Source: Kordiimonas sp. SCSIO 12603 (lineage in GTDB: Bacteria > Pseudomonadota > Alphaproteobacteria > Sphingomonadales > Kordiimonadaceae). From it: a stretch of DNA of 64,000 nt. Within the stretch, counting starts at the first letter, position 1. Every line of letters starts with the position of its first letter. This document shows, one piece after another, positions 8,739 through 17,208 of this stretch. A model generated the notes under the pieces. The model saw nothing but the letters and a program-made list of their open reading frames with translations. It made no database searches and was not told the origin of the DNA. The stretch lies in the NCBI RefSeq assembly GCF_024398035.1, contig NZ_CP073748.1, positions 1,711,520 through 1,775,519 on the forward strand, given 5' to 3'. The translations under genes were made by a program, and so were the position numbers.

Positions 8739-9626
8739 ATGGGTGAAGTTGTAGGTGCAGGCCTTGTTAGTCATGTCCCGACTATCATGCTGCCAAAAGA
8801 AGTTCGGTATGAGATCTATGGAGGTAAGGACACCACCTTAATCGAAGGCTTTAAAAAGCTGCGATCTGAAGTGCTGGATAGTCTTGGGGCGGATACAGTT
8901 ATTGTGTTTGATACCCACTGGGCAACACTGGTTGAATTTATTGTAACTTCTCACGAGCGCCGCACCGGGAAATATACTTCGGAAGAACTACCACGCGGTA
9001 TGTGCCAGGTGCCCTATGACTTGAAGGGCGATCCTGAATTAGCTGAACTCATCGCGGCTGAAGTAGATGCAAACGGTACACGCTGCACCGCCAATGATGA
9101 CCCGTATCTTCCTATTAACTACGGCACAGTGAATGTCGCACACCATATCGCCAAAGATGAAGCTTGGCTCAGTGTGGGTATGAACATGGCGGCCAAAGCT
9201 TCTGATTACCTGAAAGTGGGAGAGGGCATTGGTCGGGCTATAGCGAAATCAGGCCGTAAGGTTGTGCTGCTCGCGAGTGGTTCTATGAGCCATACCTTTC
9301 ATACGTTTCAGGATATCAGCAACGGCAAGTATGAAACAGCTGATCCGGCCAACATCTTCTCAGATGCGGCGCGTGAAGCAGATTATGAACGCCTTGAATG
9401 GTTTAAAGAAGGGAACCACGCGGCAGTGATTGACGGTATGCCAGCTTATTATCCTCATAAACCTGAAGGAGCTTTTGGTCATTATTTGATGATGGCTGCG
9501 GCCATTGGCGGGCGTGACTGTAAGGCCAAAGGGCGTCAGTTCAGTGATTATGAAAACTCAGTGGGGACCAGCCAGGTACATGTTTGGTTTGATAAGCCTG
9601 AAGGCGGTTGGACTGCTGAAGCATAA
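8739..9626 (+). CDS. Class III extradiol ring-cleavage dioxygenase, HpaD-like
   Basis: A 295-residue LigB-superfamily dioxygenase that would open a catechol ring next to the hydroxyls using Fe(II). Conserved features are SHVPTIML with a metal histidine at residue 12, IVFDTHW with a histidine at 60, a YTSEELPRG segment and LASGSMSHTFH. The overall pattern resembles 3,4-dihydroxyphenylacetate 2,3-dioxygenase (HpaD). A GTG at 8730 is in frame, but the ribosome-binding site AAGGAG (8725-8730) is correctly spaced for the ATG at 8739, which also matches the family N-terminus. It is a single-gene unit ending at a strong terminator. The catechol it takes is not known. Confidence 0.9.
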   Translation: MGEVVGAGLVSHVPTIMLPKEVRYEIYGGKDTTLIEGFKKLRSEVLDSLGADTVIVFDTHWATLVEFIVTSHERRTGKYTSEELPRGMCQVPYDLKGDPELAELIAAEVDANGTRCTANDDPYLPINYGTVNVAHHIAKDEAWLSVGMNMAAKASDYLKVGEGIGRAIAKSGRKVVLLASGSMSHTFHTFQDISNGKYETADPANIFSDAAREADYERLEWFKEGNHAAVIDGMPAYYPHKPEGAFGHYLMMAAAIGGRDCKAKGRQFSDYENSVGTSQVHVWFDKPEGGWTAEA

Positions 9627-9631
9627 TAAAA

Positions 9632-9667
9632 AATGTGGCCAAGAGATTTTTTCTCGTTGGCCACATT
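9632..9667. terminator. Bidirectional terminator
   Basis: A long inverted repeat (AATGTGGCCAA plus GAGA, matched by TCTC-G-TTGGCCACATT) with a T-rich loop lies between the ends of two converging genes, the dioxygenase and the glutamine amidotransferase. A-rich flanks on the left allow it to work leftward as well. Confidence 0.75.
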
Positions 9668-9696
9668 AAGGGGGGACTAATCTATGTTAAAACTAT

Positions 9697-10530
9697 CTAG
9701 AGTATCTGGTGCTTGATCCAGTTGATAATCTCCGCCCTGCGGTTCTCGGGCACTAGGATATCTTCATCAATCCCAAGCTGCCATGCCTGGCTTTTTGAAT
9801 TTGGGTTTTCTGCAGCCGCATCAATCAATGCTTGATAGGCGCTTACATCTTCTTCCTTATCGAAAAAGCCTTGAGTAAGAAGATCTTTCTTATAAAGCCG
9901 GAACAACATGGAAAGCTGCTCAAGATCGAATTCAGGGTGGTACTGCACAGCCCAAACTTCTGATTTTCCAATAGGGATCACTGCGCCTTGAACCAAACTG
10001 TGCTTGTTGCTGCAAAGTAGGGTGGCTGAGGATGGCAGCGCTGAAACTTCATCATAGTGAATACAGGGTGCATCAAATGACGTTGGCTTGCCTTTCATGT
10101 ATGGATGTGCTTTGCCTGCTTCCGTAAGTGTTACTTTGCGGGCAAAACCAATCTCGCGACCATTTGGGCTTGCTGCTACCGCACCGCCAGCGGCGATAGC
10201 GGCAATTTGAAGACCCCAGCAACTGCCCAGAACTGGTTTGCCAGTTTCGCAAAATTCTTTCAGGATTTTAATCTGGTTCTGCACAGCGAAAGTCTCATCA
10301 AAGGCCCGCAGGCTTGAACCGCTTATTACCATGCCGTCAAAATCCTCATAGCTCATGCCTTCGGGTAGAGCTGCATCTTTATCCGCTGCATAGATGATCG
10401 ACATTTCTATGTCGGGGAAGTGGGCTTTAATAGCATGGGCATAAACATCGCTTGCAGAGCGCACATTAATGCTTTCCGCTTTACGGCGTACTTTTGCCGG
10501 GTTTCCTTCCATTAGAAGTAAATGGGGCAT
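9697..10530 (-). CDS. Class I glutamine amidotransferase / gamma-glutamyl hydrolase-like protein
   Basis: A 277-residue protein with a class I glutamine amidotransferase domain. The nucleophile elbow GSCWGLQ has Cys104, and the catalytic His198 and Glu200 lie in QYHPEF. Stand-alone domains of this type either deliver ammonia or hydrolyse gamma-glutamyl amides. Next to a glutamine-synthetase-like ligase the second role, or a TdnT-like role as in aniline oxidation, is the likeliest reading. No synthetase domain is fused. It is transcribed alone toward the left, with a half-copy of the cluster's regulatory block 58 bp upstream of the start. Confidence 0.87.
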   Translation of the reverse strand: MPHLLLMEGNPAKVRRKAESINVRSASDVYAHAIKAHFPDIEMSIIYAADKDAALPEGMSYEDFDGMVISGSSLRAFDETFAVQNQIKILKEFCETGKPVLGSCWGLQIAAIAAGGAVAASPNGREIGFARKVTLTEAGKAHPYMKGKPTSFDAPCIHYDEVSALPSSATLLCSNKHSLVQGAVIPIGKSEVWAVQYHPEFDLEQLSMLFRLYKKDLLTQGFFDKEEDVSAYQALIDAAAENPNSKSQAWQLGIDEDILVPENRRAEIINWIKHQIL

Positions 10531-10587
10531 AGTTTCCTCTTACAGCATGACCAGAGCGTTATTGGTATGAAAGCCTGAAAACATCAG

Positions 10588-10606
10588 CTTTGCATATGTG
10601 GTCAAT
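10588..10606. promoter_or_regulatory. Half-copy of the conserved block (copy C)
   Basis: Nineteen bases, CTTTGCATATGTGGTCAAT, match the left half of block A at 16 of 19 positions. The site is 58 bp upstream of the amidotransferase start, in the same orientation and distance relative to the leftward gene as copies A and B. Only the left half is present, and there is no divergent gene to the right. Confidence 0.55.
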
Positions 10607-10622
10607 CAAATGAAAACACCAG

Positions 10623-11630
10623 TTAGTGAAGTTTTCTGAACTGCTGCGGTGCTATACCTGCCCAGCGCATAAAAGCACGAGAGAAAGTGCTGTGCTCAGA
10701 ATAGCCAAGTTTCAGTGCCATTTCAGACAGGGACTGGTTCGGGCTGATCTTAAACTCCAGCGATGCGGCGCGCATGCGGCATTCATCAAGGATAGCCTGA
10801 TAGGATACTTCCTCGGCTGCAAGTTTGCGGCGCAAGGTACGGCGCGAAAGACCCAGGGTTTTTGCCACGTGATCTTGCGTTACGTGACCGCGGCTAAGAC
10901 CTTGGAAAATTGCTTGCCTTGTTTTCTCGCTCACGGGCAAGTAGCGCCTTTTTTCAACCAGCAGACGGTTGAGATAATTCAGTATATCATTCTCTACTGG
11001 CGGTAACAGGCCAATAGGATTGCTCAAAATCTTTGTAGGGAAGCGGATGCCGTTTGTCTCGGCTTCATACACAACATTGGCGCATACTTCGTTGGTAAGG
11101 TCCTTTTTCACTACATTCTTGTCAGCTTCAATAAGAATATCCACAGTTTCCCATGCGGTGGGCGCAGCTGTTTTAATGAAGGAAGAGAAAACACCAAGTG
11201 TGTATAAGGCATCTTCCGTGCGCGGCCAGATATCAGGGTCCAGAATACGGTAGCCAAGGGTTGTGAAATCTTCACCCATCTCCAGGCTCACGTCTGTGCG
11301 GTCTTGAATAAGAGGATAGAATTTCACAAGCCGATTAAAGGCCGTGCCTAGGGTTTTGGAACCAAGGATTGCCTGACCAACTTTACCACGTTTCGCATAA
11401 TTAGATGCGAGACCGACTGACCAAGAAATACCGCCTCCGCTTTTGACAGAACCTGTCTTTTCAACGGTAGCAACAAACTCTTTCAGATCAATCAACTGCT
11501 GATCAAAATTGTTGCCTGATAGAGTTGGTTTTCTTAGCAGGCTGTCAAAATCCTGTGTGTTGATGCCGCGCTCTGCGAGTATGTTTCTCCAGTCAGATGC
11601 CGCGGACGCATTTACAAACGCGTGTTCCAT
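10623..11630 (-). CDS. AraC-family transcriptional regulator
   Basis: A 335-residue regulator. The C-terminal 80 residues hold the two helix-turn-helix units of the AraC DNA-binding domain (LGLSRRTLRRKL and the signature ending GYSEHSTFSRAFMRW). The N-terminal part resembles the OruR/ArgR-type arabinose-binding-like domain that senses small metabolites. It is divergent from a second AraC-family gene and lies in the middle of the catabolic cluster, so it is a good candidate for the protein that reads the conserved promoter blocks. Which ligand it binds cannot be told. Confidence 0.88.
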   Translation of the reverse strand: MEHAFVNASAASDWRNILAERGINTQDFDSLLRKPTLSGNNFDQQLIDLKEFVATVEKTGSVKSGGGISWSVGLASNYAKRGKVGQAILGSKTLGTAFNRLVKFYPLIQDRTDVSLEMGEDFTTLGYRILDPDIWPRTEDALYTLGVFSSFIKTAAPTAWETVDILIEADKNVVKKDLTNEVCANVVYEAETNGIRFPTKILSNPIGLLPPVENDILNYLNRLLVEKRRYLPVSEKTRQAIFQGLSRGHVTQDHVAKTLGLSRRTLRRKLAAEEVSYQAILDECRMRAASLEFKISPNQSLSEMALKLGYSEHSTFSRAFMRWAGIAPQQFRKLH

Positions 11631-11776
11631 CTTACTTCCCTTTATTCCTGACAGTTAGTACTCCCTCACACTGGTCAACCTTAGGGCGGCGATGAAAACT
11701 GAGATTGTCAAAGTCTATCAAACATGTGATAATTTCTATCATAAACGAAATTATGAGTATGCTTGAGGGGTGGGAT

Positions 11777-12802
11777 GTGAAAGAAAATAATAAAAAGCAG
11801 GAGCCCCTTATTTGGTCGTCAGTGGTGCGCTCACTGACAAACCCTTTGATGGAACATGATCTGGATCCTGCTTCTCTGTATAGAGATAGCGGTATCTCCG
11901 CTGATGAAGTGCTGCGGGTGGATGGTGAAGTACCTCTTAAAAACTGGCTCAAATTTCTTGAACTGGCAGCAGAGCATGCGGATAATCCGATCCTCGGCAT
12001 TCACTTGGCGAGAGCAGCCGGCCCGGAAACGTTAGGTGCTATTGGGTTTTTATTCCTTTCATCAAAGAATGTGCTCGAGGCGCTTGAAAACCTTTGCCAC
12101 TATATGAACCTTCTGCAGGGGGTTACTTTTGCGCAGGTAACGCGTGATAAACATGAAACCGCATTTGTTTATGAAATTATGTATGCCAGTGATAATGATT
12201 GTAGGCAGGATGTGGAATTTTCTCTCGCACTTACCAAGCGGCAGATACGTATTTTCTCTGGTGGGCAAGCTAAAGTTCTAAGGATTAATTTTAAACATTC
12301 GCCACAGTGTGATCCTCGGCTTTATGAACGGCAACTCAAAACGCCAGTGTTCTTCAATCAAGATGAAAACAGTGTTGTGTTGCCGTCTTCCGCCAATATG
12401 ATTTCCGGTAAGATTTTAGATAATACGTTGGCCCCAATTCTTAAAACTTATCTGGATCGGGAGCTTAAGACCGTTACGATGGCGATGACTTTCTGTGATC
12501 AGATCGAGCGGCTTTTATATGCAAACCGGATTGATCCACCGATAACGGCCAAGAAGGTTGCGTTTCAAATGGGGGTGTCTGAGCCTACGCTCTACCGAAG
12601 GCTAGCCGCTGAAGGGCGGAAGTTTTCCAATATGCTGGATGCCTATCATTTCGAACAGGCCAAAGAATATCTGGATACCAGCAGCCTGTCGGTAACCGAG
12701 ATTGCCCATATGCTTGGGTTTGCGGATTCTGCGAGCTTTTCTCGCGCGTTTTCTCGGTGGTCAAAAGGGGTTGCTCCCTCCCGTTACCGCACCCGTGATT
12801 GA
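11777..12802 (+). CDS. AraC-family transcriptional regulator (second)
   Basis: About 341 residues: an N-terminal OruR-type sensor domain and a C-terminal AraC DNA-binding domain (MGVSEPTLYRRLAAEGRKF, then HMLGFADSASFSRAFSRW). The frame is open upstream with TTG at 11705 and ATG at 11753. The GTG at 11777 has the best ribosome-binding site (GAGGGG at 11765-11770), so I favour it, with modest certainty. The ferredoxin reductase gene follows 65 bp later on the same strand. It is likely a paralogue of the neighbouring AraC protein; two sensors may handle different intermediates. Confidence 0.85.
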   Translation: MKENNKKQEPLIWSSVVRSLTNPLMEHDLDPASLYRDSGISADEVLRVDGEVPLKNWLKFLELAAEHADNPILGIHLARAAGPETLGAIGFLFLSSKNVLEALENLCHYMNLLQGVTFAQVTRDKHETAFVYEIMYASDNDCRQDVEFSLALTKRQIRIFSGGQAKVLRINFKHSPQCDPRLYERQLKTPVFFNQDENSVVLPSSANMISGKILDNTLAPILKTYLDRELKTVTMAMTFCDQIERLLYANRIDPPITAKKVAFQMGVSEPTLYRRLAAEGRKFSNMLDAYHFEQAKEYLDTSSLSVTEIAHMLGFADSASFSRAFSRWSKGVAPSRYRTRD

Positions 12803-12867
12803 CCGCATCTGCAAGGCGGTTAGGCTATAGGCTAGCTATAGATATCCTCTCGAAGGAGGTATCTATT

Positions 12868-14115
12868 ATGGCAACCAACATGGAAAAATTGGTGATAATT
12901 GGCTCAGGGCAGGCGGCTATTCAGCTCGCTGCTTCCCTCAGGCAAAAAAAGTATGATGGCCGGATCACTATGATCGGTGAAGAGCCATATCTCGCGTATC
13001 AGCGACCTCCACTTTCAAAAGCTTTTTTGAAAGGCGAAATGGAGGAGGTTAGGCTCTTTTTGAAGCCGCAGAAATTCTATGATGATAAAGACATCGAGCT
13101 TATCTCAGATGCCCGGGTAGAGAAGGTAGATACCGTCAATAAGGAAGTGACCATAGGTAGTGGCACTTCTTACGCATATGACAAACTGGTGTTTGCTACG
13201 GGGACACGTCCACGGATGATTCCAGAGCTTGAAGGTGCTGAAAATGTGCAGGTTATGCGCACGCTGGATGATGCTAAAGCCCTTAAAACTCAGTTGGATC
13301 AACTAACGCATGTGACCATTGTTGGTGGCGGTTATATCGGGCTTGAAGCAGCGGCAGTGCTCCGAAAAATGGGCGTGGCTGTTGATGTGCTTGAACGCAT
13401 GCCGCGGTTGCTTGCACGTGTAACAGGCGAAGAGATTTCTGATTATTTCAAAAACTTACATGAAGCAAATGGTGTGAACATTAGGCTGGGAGCTGAAGTT
13501 CAGACTTACCAGAAAGATGGAAGCTCTATAACGGGCGTTGAGCTAAATGATGGCACTACCTTCAAAACGAATTTGATTCTTGTAGGTATCGGCGTGTTGC
13601 CAAACCAGGAGTTGGCAGCAGAAGCCGGCATTGAAGTTGGAAACGGTATCATCGTTGATGAAAACTGCGAGACATCTGTTTCAGGCATTTATGCCATTGG
13701 CGATAACGCACTTCGTCCCCTTGAAGGTCAGCCGGAGAAGTTGAGGCTAGAAAGTGTTCCGAATGCTATTGATATGGCAGAAACGGCAGCACGACATATT
13801 CTAGGGCTTGAACGGCCTGCCTATGACCCTCCCTGGTTCTGGTCTGACCAGTATGACACCAAAATCCAGACAGTTGGTTTGTCCTCAGAACATACAGAAA
13901 CGTTTGTGAGAGGCGATGTAGCTACAGGAAAATTCTCAGTTTTTTATTTCAAAGGCGAAACGTTTTTAGCGGTGGATTCTGTCAATGATCCACAATCCTT
14001 CATGGCATGCAAAAATATCCTCAAGATGGGGCTTAGGCTCACGAGTGAGACTGTGCAGGACCAAAGCAAAACCATGATGGACATTTTCAAAGAACTTAAA
14101 ACACAGAAGGTTTAA
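12868..14115 (+). CDS. Ferredoxin reductase (FAD/NADH, putidaredoxin-reductase type)
   Basis: A 415-residue flavoprotein that passes electrons from NAD(P)H to a [2Fe-2S] ferredoxin serving a P450. It has an FAD-binding GSGQAA near residue 12, the NAD-binding [10 protein letters not shown] in the middle, and the [11 protein letters not shown]-contact motif later on. The ATG at 12868 is preceded by a perfect AAGGAGGT ribosome-binding site. The ferredoxin gene follows after 4 bp, so the two are one unit. The most obvious client is the P450 at 7.3-8.6 kb; the CYP153 at 57.7 kb has no partners beside it and might share this pair. Confidence 0.92.
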   Translation: MATNMEKLVIIGSGQAAIQLAASLRQKKYDGRITMIGEEPYLAYQRPPLSKAFLKGEMEEVRLFLKPQKFYDDKDIELISDARVEKVDTVNKEVTIGSGTSYAYDKLVFATGTRPRMIPELEGAENVQVMRTLDDAKALKTQLDQLTHVTIVGGGYIGLEAAAVLRKMGVAVDVLERMPRLLARVTGEEISDYFKNLHEANGVNIRLGAEVQTYQKDGSSITGVELNDGTTFKTNLILVGIGVLPNQELAAEAGIEVGNGIIVDENCETSVSGIYAIGDNALRPLEGQPEKLRLESVPNAIDMAETAARHILGLERPAYDPPWFWSDQYDTKIQTVGLSSEHTETFVRGDVATGKFSVFYFKGETFLAVDSVNDPQSFMACKNILKMGLRLTSETVQDQSKTMMDIFKELKTQKV

Positions 14116-14119
14116 TGAC

Positions 14120-14440
14120 ATGGCAAAAATTACTTTTGTTTCCAATGATGGGGAAGAGCAGGTTATTGAGGCAGCCGAAGGCGAAAGCGTTATGGAAACA
14201 GCGCTCAATAACGGGATAGACTGGATTATGGCGGACTGTGGTGGTGCCTGTGCGTGTGCCACTTGCCATGTATATGTTGATGAAGATCAACTAGAGGCGA
14301 CAGGCGAACCAAGCGAGATGGAAAACTCTATGCTTGAGTTTAATGATCATCAGCAATCTAATTCCCGCCTTTCTTGCCAGATTAAAGTGACTGAAGATTT
14401 AGACGGTTTGCGTGTAACAGCTCCCGAAAGTCAATATTAA
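14120..14440 (+). CDS. [2Fe-2S] ferredoxin, putidaredoxin/adrenodoxin type
   Basis: A 106-residue electron carrier. Cluster ligands are visible as Cys40-x5-Cys46-x2-Cys49 in the [12 protein letters not shown] loop and Cys86 in RLSCQIKV. An extra cysteine at 44 lies inside the loop. The protein would shuttle electrons from the reductase encoded just upstream to a class I P450. It ends shortly before a strong terminator. Confidence 0.93.
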   Translation: MAKITFVSNDGEEQVIEAAEGESVMETALNNGIDWIMADCGGACACATCHVYVDEDQLEATGEPSEMENSMLEFNDHQQSNSRLSCQIKVTEDLDGLRVTAPESQY

Positions 14441-14460
14441 ATTCGATAAGATCGAAATCA

Positions 14461-14490
14461 AAAAGGGCTGGCAGAGATGCCAGCCCTTTT
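14461..14490 (+). terminator. Rho-independent terminator after ferredoxin
   Basis: Perfect 12-bp stem AAAAGGGCTGGC / GCCAGCCCTTTT with a 6-nt loop and a T run. It closes the reductase-ferredoxin operon and, being A-rich on the left, could also stop leftward transcripts. Confidence 0.9.
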
Positions 14491-14524
14491 TATTGCCGTT
14501 TAGGAGTTCTTAGTTGCCAATGAG

Positions 14525-14557
14525 AAAGCCCCAAAGCATGAGCTTTGAGGCTTTTTT
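14525..14557. terminator. Second terminator between converging genes
   Basis: A 13-bp stem with one mismatch (AAAGCCCCAAAGC / GCTTTGAGGCTTT) and a 4-nt loop is followed by a T run. It lies 23 bp beyond the end of the TonB-dependent receptor gene, which converges here. Confidence 0.7.
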
Positions 14558-14579
14558 GTTTCTCTGTTGTTAGATGGGC

Positions 14580-16946
14580 TTAGAAGTTATAATTCAAGCC
14601 AATACCAAGCCAACGTGGTTTGCCAAAGAAGCGCTGGTTATAACCGCCTGGGCCAGTGAAATCGAAGGTGTAAACCAGATATTCTTTATCGAACAGGTTC
14701 TTTGCAAAGGCGCTGATTTCCAGCCCTGTATCTTCATGGGTATAAACAAAACGAAGATCAAACAGGGTGTAAGCACCTTGGCGAGAATTTTCGCTGTTGG
14801 TGATATCGAAGAAATGCGAGCCCTGATGGTTAAAGCTAACAATTGATGTGAGCTCACCGCCCGGAACGCCAGCTGTATAAGATACGGAACCATTGGCTGT
14901 GAAGTTTGGTGCAAGCACTGCTTCACGGTCATTCAGTTCTGTTCCCTGCACGTTCACACCGTCAACATCAGTGTTTAGCAAGCTTGCACCTAACTGGATA
15001 TCCCAACCCGCCGCTGGAAGAATAGTTAATTCCGCTTCAGCGCCGTAGAAAGTTGCTTCACCATTAGTGATGAACTGTGACAGGCCCTGGAACGTAAGCG
15101 CTTGGAAATCACTATAATCATAGTAGAAACCAGCACCATTTAATCTGATTGTGCGGTCAGATGATGTCCACTTAAAGCCGATTTCATAGCTATCCAGTGT
15201 CTCAGCATCAAATGCTACCTGATCAGAGGTTACGAAATCTGTCTGGTCAAGGAAACCGGCGTTAAAACCACCTGATTTAAAGCCGCGGCTCCATGATGCA
15301 TAGATAAGCGCATCATCGCTGATATCGTAATCAAGCGTTACTTTGCCGAGGAAATTATCATCGCGAATGCGAGATGCATCAGCGGATACCACATCAGCCG
15401 GGCCAGCACCAACAGCTGCAGCAAAACCGTTTGTATCACCCGCACGAAGACTAAGGTAATTTGCTTCGCCAACACCGTTCAAAAGGTTATTCAGCAAGAA
15501 ACCAGCTGGTGCCTGGTTGATATAGTCAAAATCACGGTTTTCTTTGGTGTAACGTGCACCCACAGTAAGGTTCAGGCGGTCAGACAGGCGGTATTCTACC
15601 TGGCCAAAGCCTGCATATGACTGTGTATCCTGCGTATAATCCACATCAAAGAAGATAGCAGGAACCAATGTACCATCTGTTGGGAAGCCCGGTGTGAAGG
15701 CAGCGAGACCGCCATCAAAGGCTGCAGGGTCACTATCCAGAAGGGCTGCAAAATCGCCACGCCAGTTCACCTGCAGGTCATTGGCGCTTTCCACTTTGGT
15801 ATCCAGATAGAACACGCCAAACTGCCAAACGCCACCATCAAAATCACCTGATAGGCGAAATTCGTTTGTCAGCGCATCGATCTCTGATCGGAACGTTGGT
15901 TCGATACCGGCTTGGGGGCCAACATCTGTATCTTCTTCGTGCAACTTGTCAGTCGCCTGATAAGAGAAGGTGTTTGTCAGCTCAATACCACCGAAATCAT
16001 GAACATAGGTGGCGTGAACACCTTTTACTTCGATATCAAGGCGACCTTCTCTGTCGTATTCGCCAGCGAAGTTATCATCGTCTGTATCTGCATAACACCA
16101 GATATCGCGCGGTACATCAGTTGGACAGAAGGGCAGATTATCTGCGCCTGTCGCACCTAATGTTGCCTGATGCTGATATTGCGGTGCTACGGTATCCGAT
16201 GAACTATAGAAGGCAGAGACGCTTAACAGGCCATTCTCAGCCACATCAATTTCTGCGCTACCGCGGATGGAGAAACTGTTGGCCTGGTTGGCATTTTCAC
16301 CAATACGGTTTTCTACGTAACCATTGTTGGTTTTGTATGATGCCGCGAGCCTTGCTCTTACCGTATCAGACAATGGTCCGCTGATAGCACCTTCCACAAG
16401 GAAGGATGTATAAGAACCAGCTTCAGCGCGCAGATAACCTTCTGTTTCATCCGTTGGCTTGCGCGATACAAATTTAATAAGGCCGCCGGTTGCGTTACGT
16501 CCATAAATTGTACCCTGCGGACCGCGGAGCACTTCAACACGTTCCACATCAAATAACTGGAAGGTTAGGCCGGGTAGGGCTGCCTGATAGGCTTCATCCA
16601 AATAAATGGCAATGGGGCCTTCGTTGTTATCATTGAAATCATTCAATCCAACACCGCGCAGTGTGAAGGAAGGGTTGTTTCCTTCACCCACAGGTGTGCC
16701 TACATTAAGGCCTGGTACTTGGGCTACAATGTCCGGGCTGTCTGTAAAACCAAATTTCTGTAGTTTGTCACCGCTGAACGCTGTTACAGATACGCCAATC
16801 TCTTGTGTGGACTGGGCGCGTTTTTGCGCTGTTACGGTTACTTCTTCAATTACTATACTTTCTTGTGGAGCATTTTGTGCGGCGACAGCTTGGCTGAACG
16901 CAGCTGGTATAGCTATCGACGAAAGCAATAGATGCTTCGTGTTCAT
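14580..16946 (-). CDS. TonB-dependent outer-membrane receptor
   Basis: A 788-residue outer-membrane receptor for energy-dependent uptake. It has a signal peptide ending at VAA-QNAP, a TonB-box-like EEVTVTAQK, and a plug domain (VEVLRGPQGTIYGRNATGG). A long beta-barrel ends in an aromatic strand with terminal Phe (GIGLNYNF). Of three in-frame ATGs, the one at 16946 is correctly spaced from GAGG. It is the FecA/CirA-like type common for organic ligands in alphaproteobacteria. Its place at the edge of the catabolic cluster suggests it imports that substrate. A weak match to the cluster's regulatory block lies 65 bp upstream. Confidence 0.92.
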   Translation of the reverse strand: MNTKHLLLSSIAIPAAFSQAVAAQNAPQESIVIEEVTVTAQKRAQSTQEIGVSVTAFSGDKLQKFGFTDSPDIVAQVPGLNVGTPVGEGNNPSFTLRGVGLNDFNDNNEGPIAIYLDEAYQAALPGLTFQLFDVERVEVLRGPQGTIYGRNATGGLIKFVSRKPTDETEGYLRAEAGSYTSFLVEGAISGPLSDTVRARLAASYKTNNGYVENRIGENANQANSFSIRGSAEIDVAENGLLSVSAFYSSSDTVAPQYQHQATLGATGADNLPFCPTDVPRDIWCYADTDDDNFAGEYDREGRLDIEVKGVHATYVHDFGGIELTNTFSYQATDKLHEEDTDVGPQAGIEPTFRSEIDALTNEFRLSGDFDGGVWQFGVFYLDTKVESANDLQVNWRGDFAALLDSDPAAFDGGLAAFTPGFPTDGTLVPAIFFDVDYTQDTQSYAGFGQVEYRLSDRLNLTVGARYTKENRDFDYINQAPAGFLLNNLLNGVGEANYLSLRAGDTNGFAAAVGAGPADVVSADASRIRDDNFLGKVTLDYDISDDALIYASWSRGFKSGGFNAGFLDQTDFVTSDQVAFDAETLDSYEIGFKWTSSDRTIRLNGAGFYYDYSDFQALTFQGLSQFITNGEATFYGAEAELTILPAAGWDIQLGASLLNTDVDGVNVQGTELNDREAVLAPNFTANGSVSYTAGVPGGELTSIVSFNHQGSHFFDITNSENSRQGAYTLFDLRFVYTHEDTGLEISAFAKNLFDKEYLVYTFDFTGPGGYNQRFFGKPRWLGIGLNYNF

Positions 16947-17131
16947 GAGCATTTCCTCTTCCCTTAATGAAACCTCCACGTACTTGTTTGAAGGAAGTAG
17001 AAGAAGGCCGCTTGTTAAAAACGGACAACCTGAAACAGATGTTCAATAACTCTAATCTAGTGGTTTGACAAAAAAGTAAAATTTCCTCTGTTCAAGGGAA
17101 AAAAGCTCTGCTAGGTAACACGCCGTGGTAA

Positions 17132-17208
17132 GGGCCTGTAGCTCAGTTGGTTAGAGCCGACCGCTCATAACGGTCTGGTCGGGGGTTCGAGTCCCTCCGG
17201 GCCCACCA
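17132..17208 (+). tRNA. tRNA with CAU anticodon (elongator Met or Ile2)
   Basis: A complete 77-nt cloverleaf. The acceptor stem GGGCCTG pairs with CGGGCCC, then A and an encoded CCA. The D-arm is GCTC...GAGC, the anticodon stem GACCG/CGGTC has loop CTCATAA, and the T-arm has loop TTCGAGT. G1-C72 pairing excludes the initiator tRNA. Elongator Met and lysidine-modified Ile2 both carry CAU and I cannot separate them by eye. Its 3' end is the attachment site of the element that follows, and it remains intact. Confidence 0.95.

Noticed and set aside
15866..16384. 172-codon ORF on the plus strand within the TonB receptor
   Set aside because: Opposite-strand shadow of a receptor frame with clear signal peptide, plug and barrel motifs.
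17065..17070. TTGACA as the -35 of a tRNA promoter
   Set aside because: No -10-like hexamer follows at 16-18 bp, so the match may be chance.
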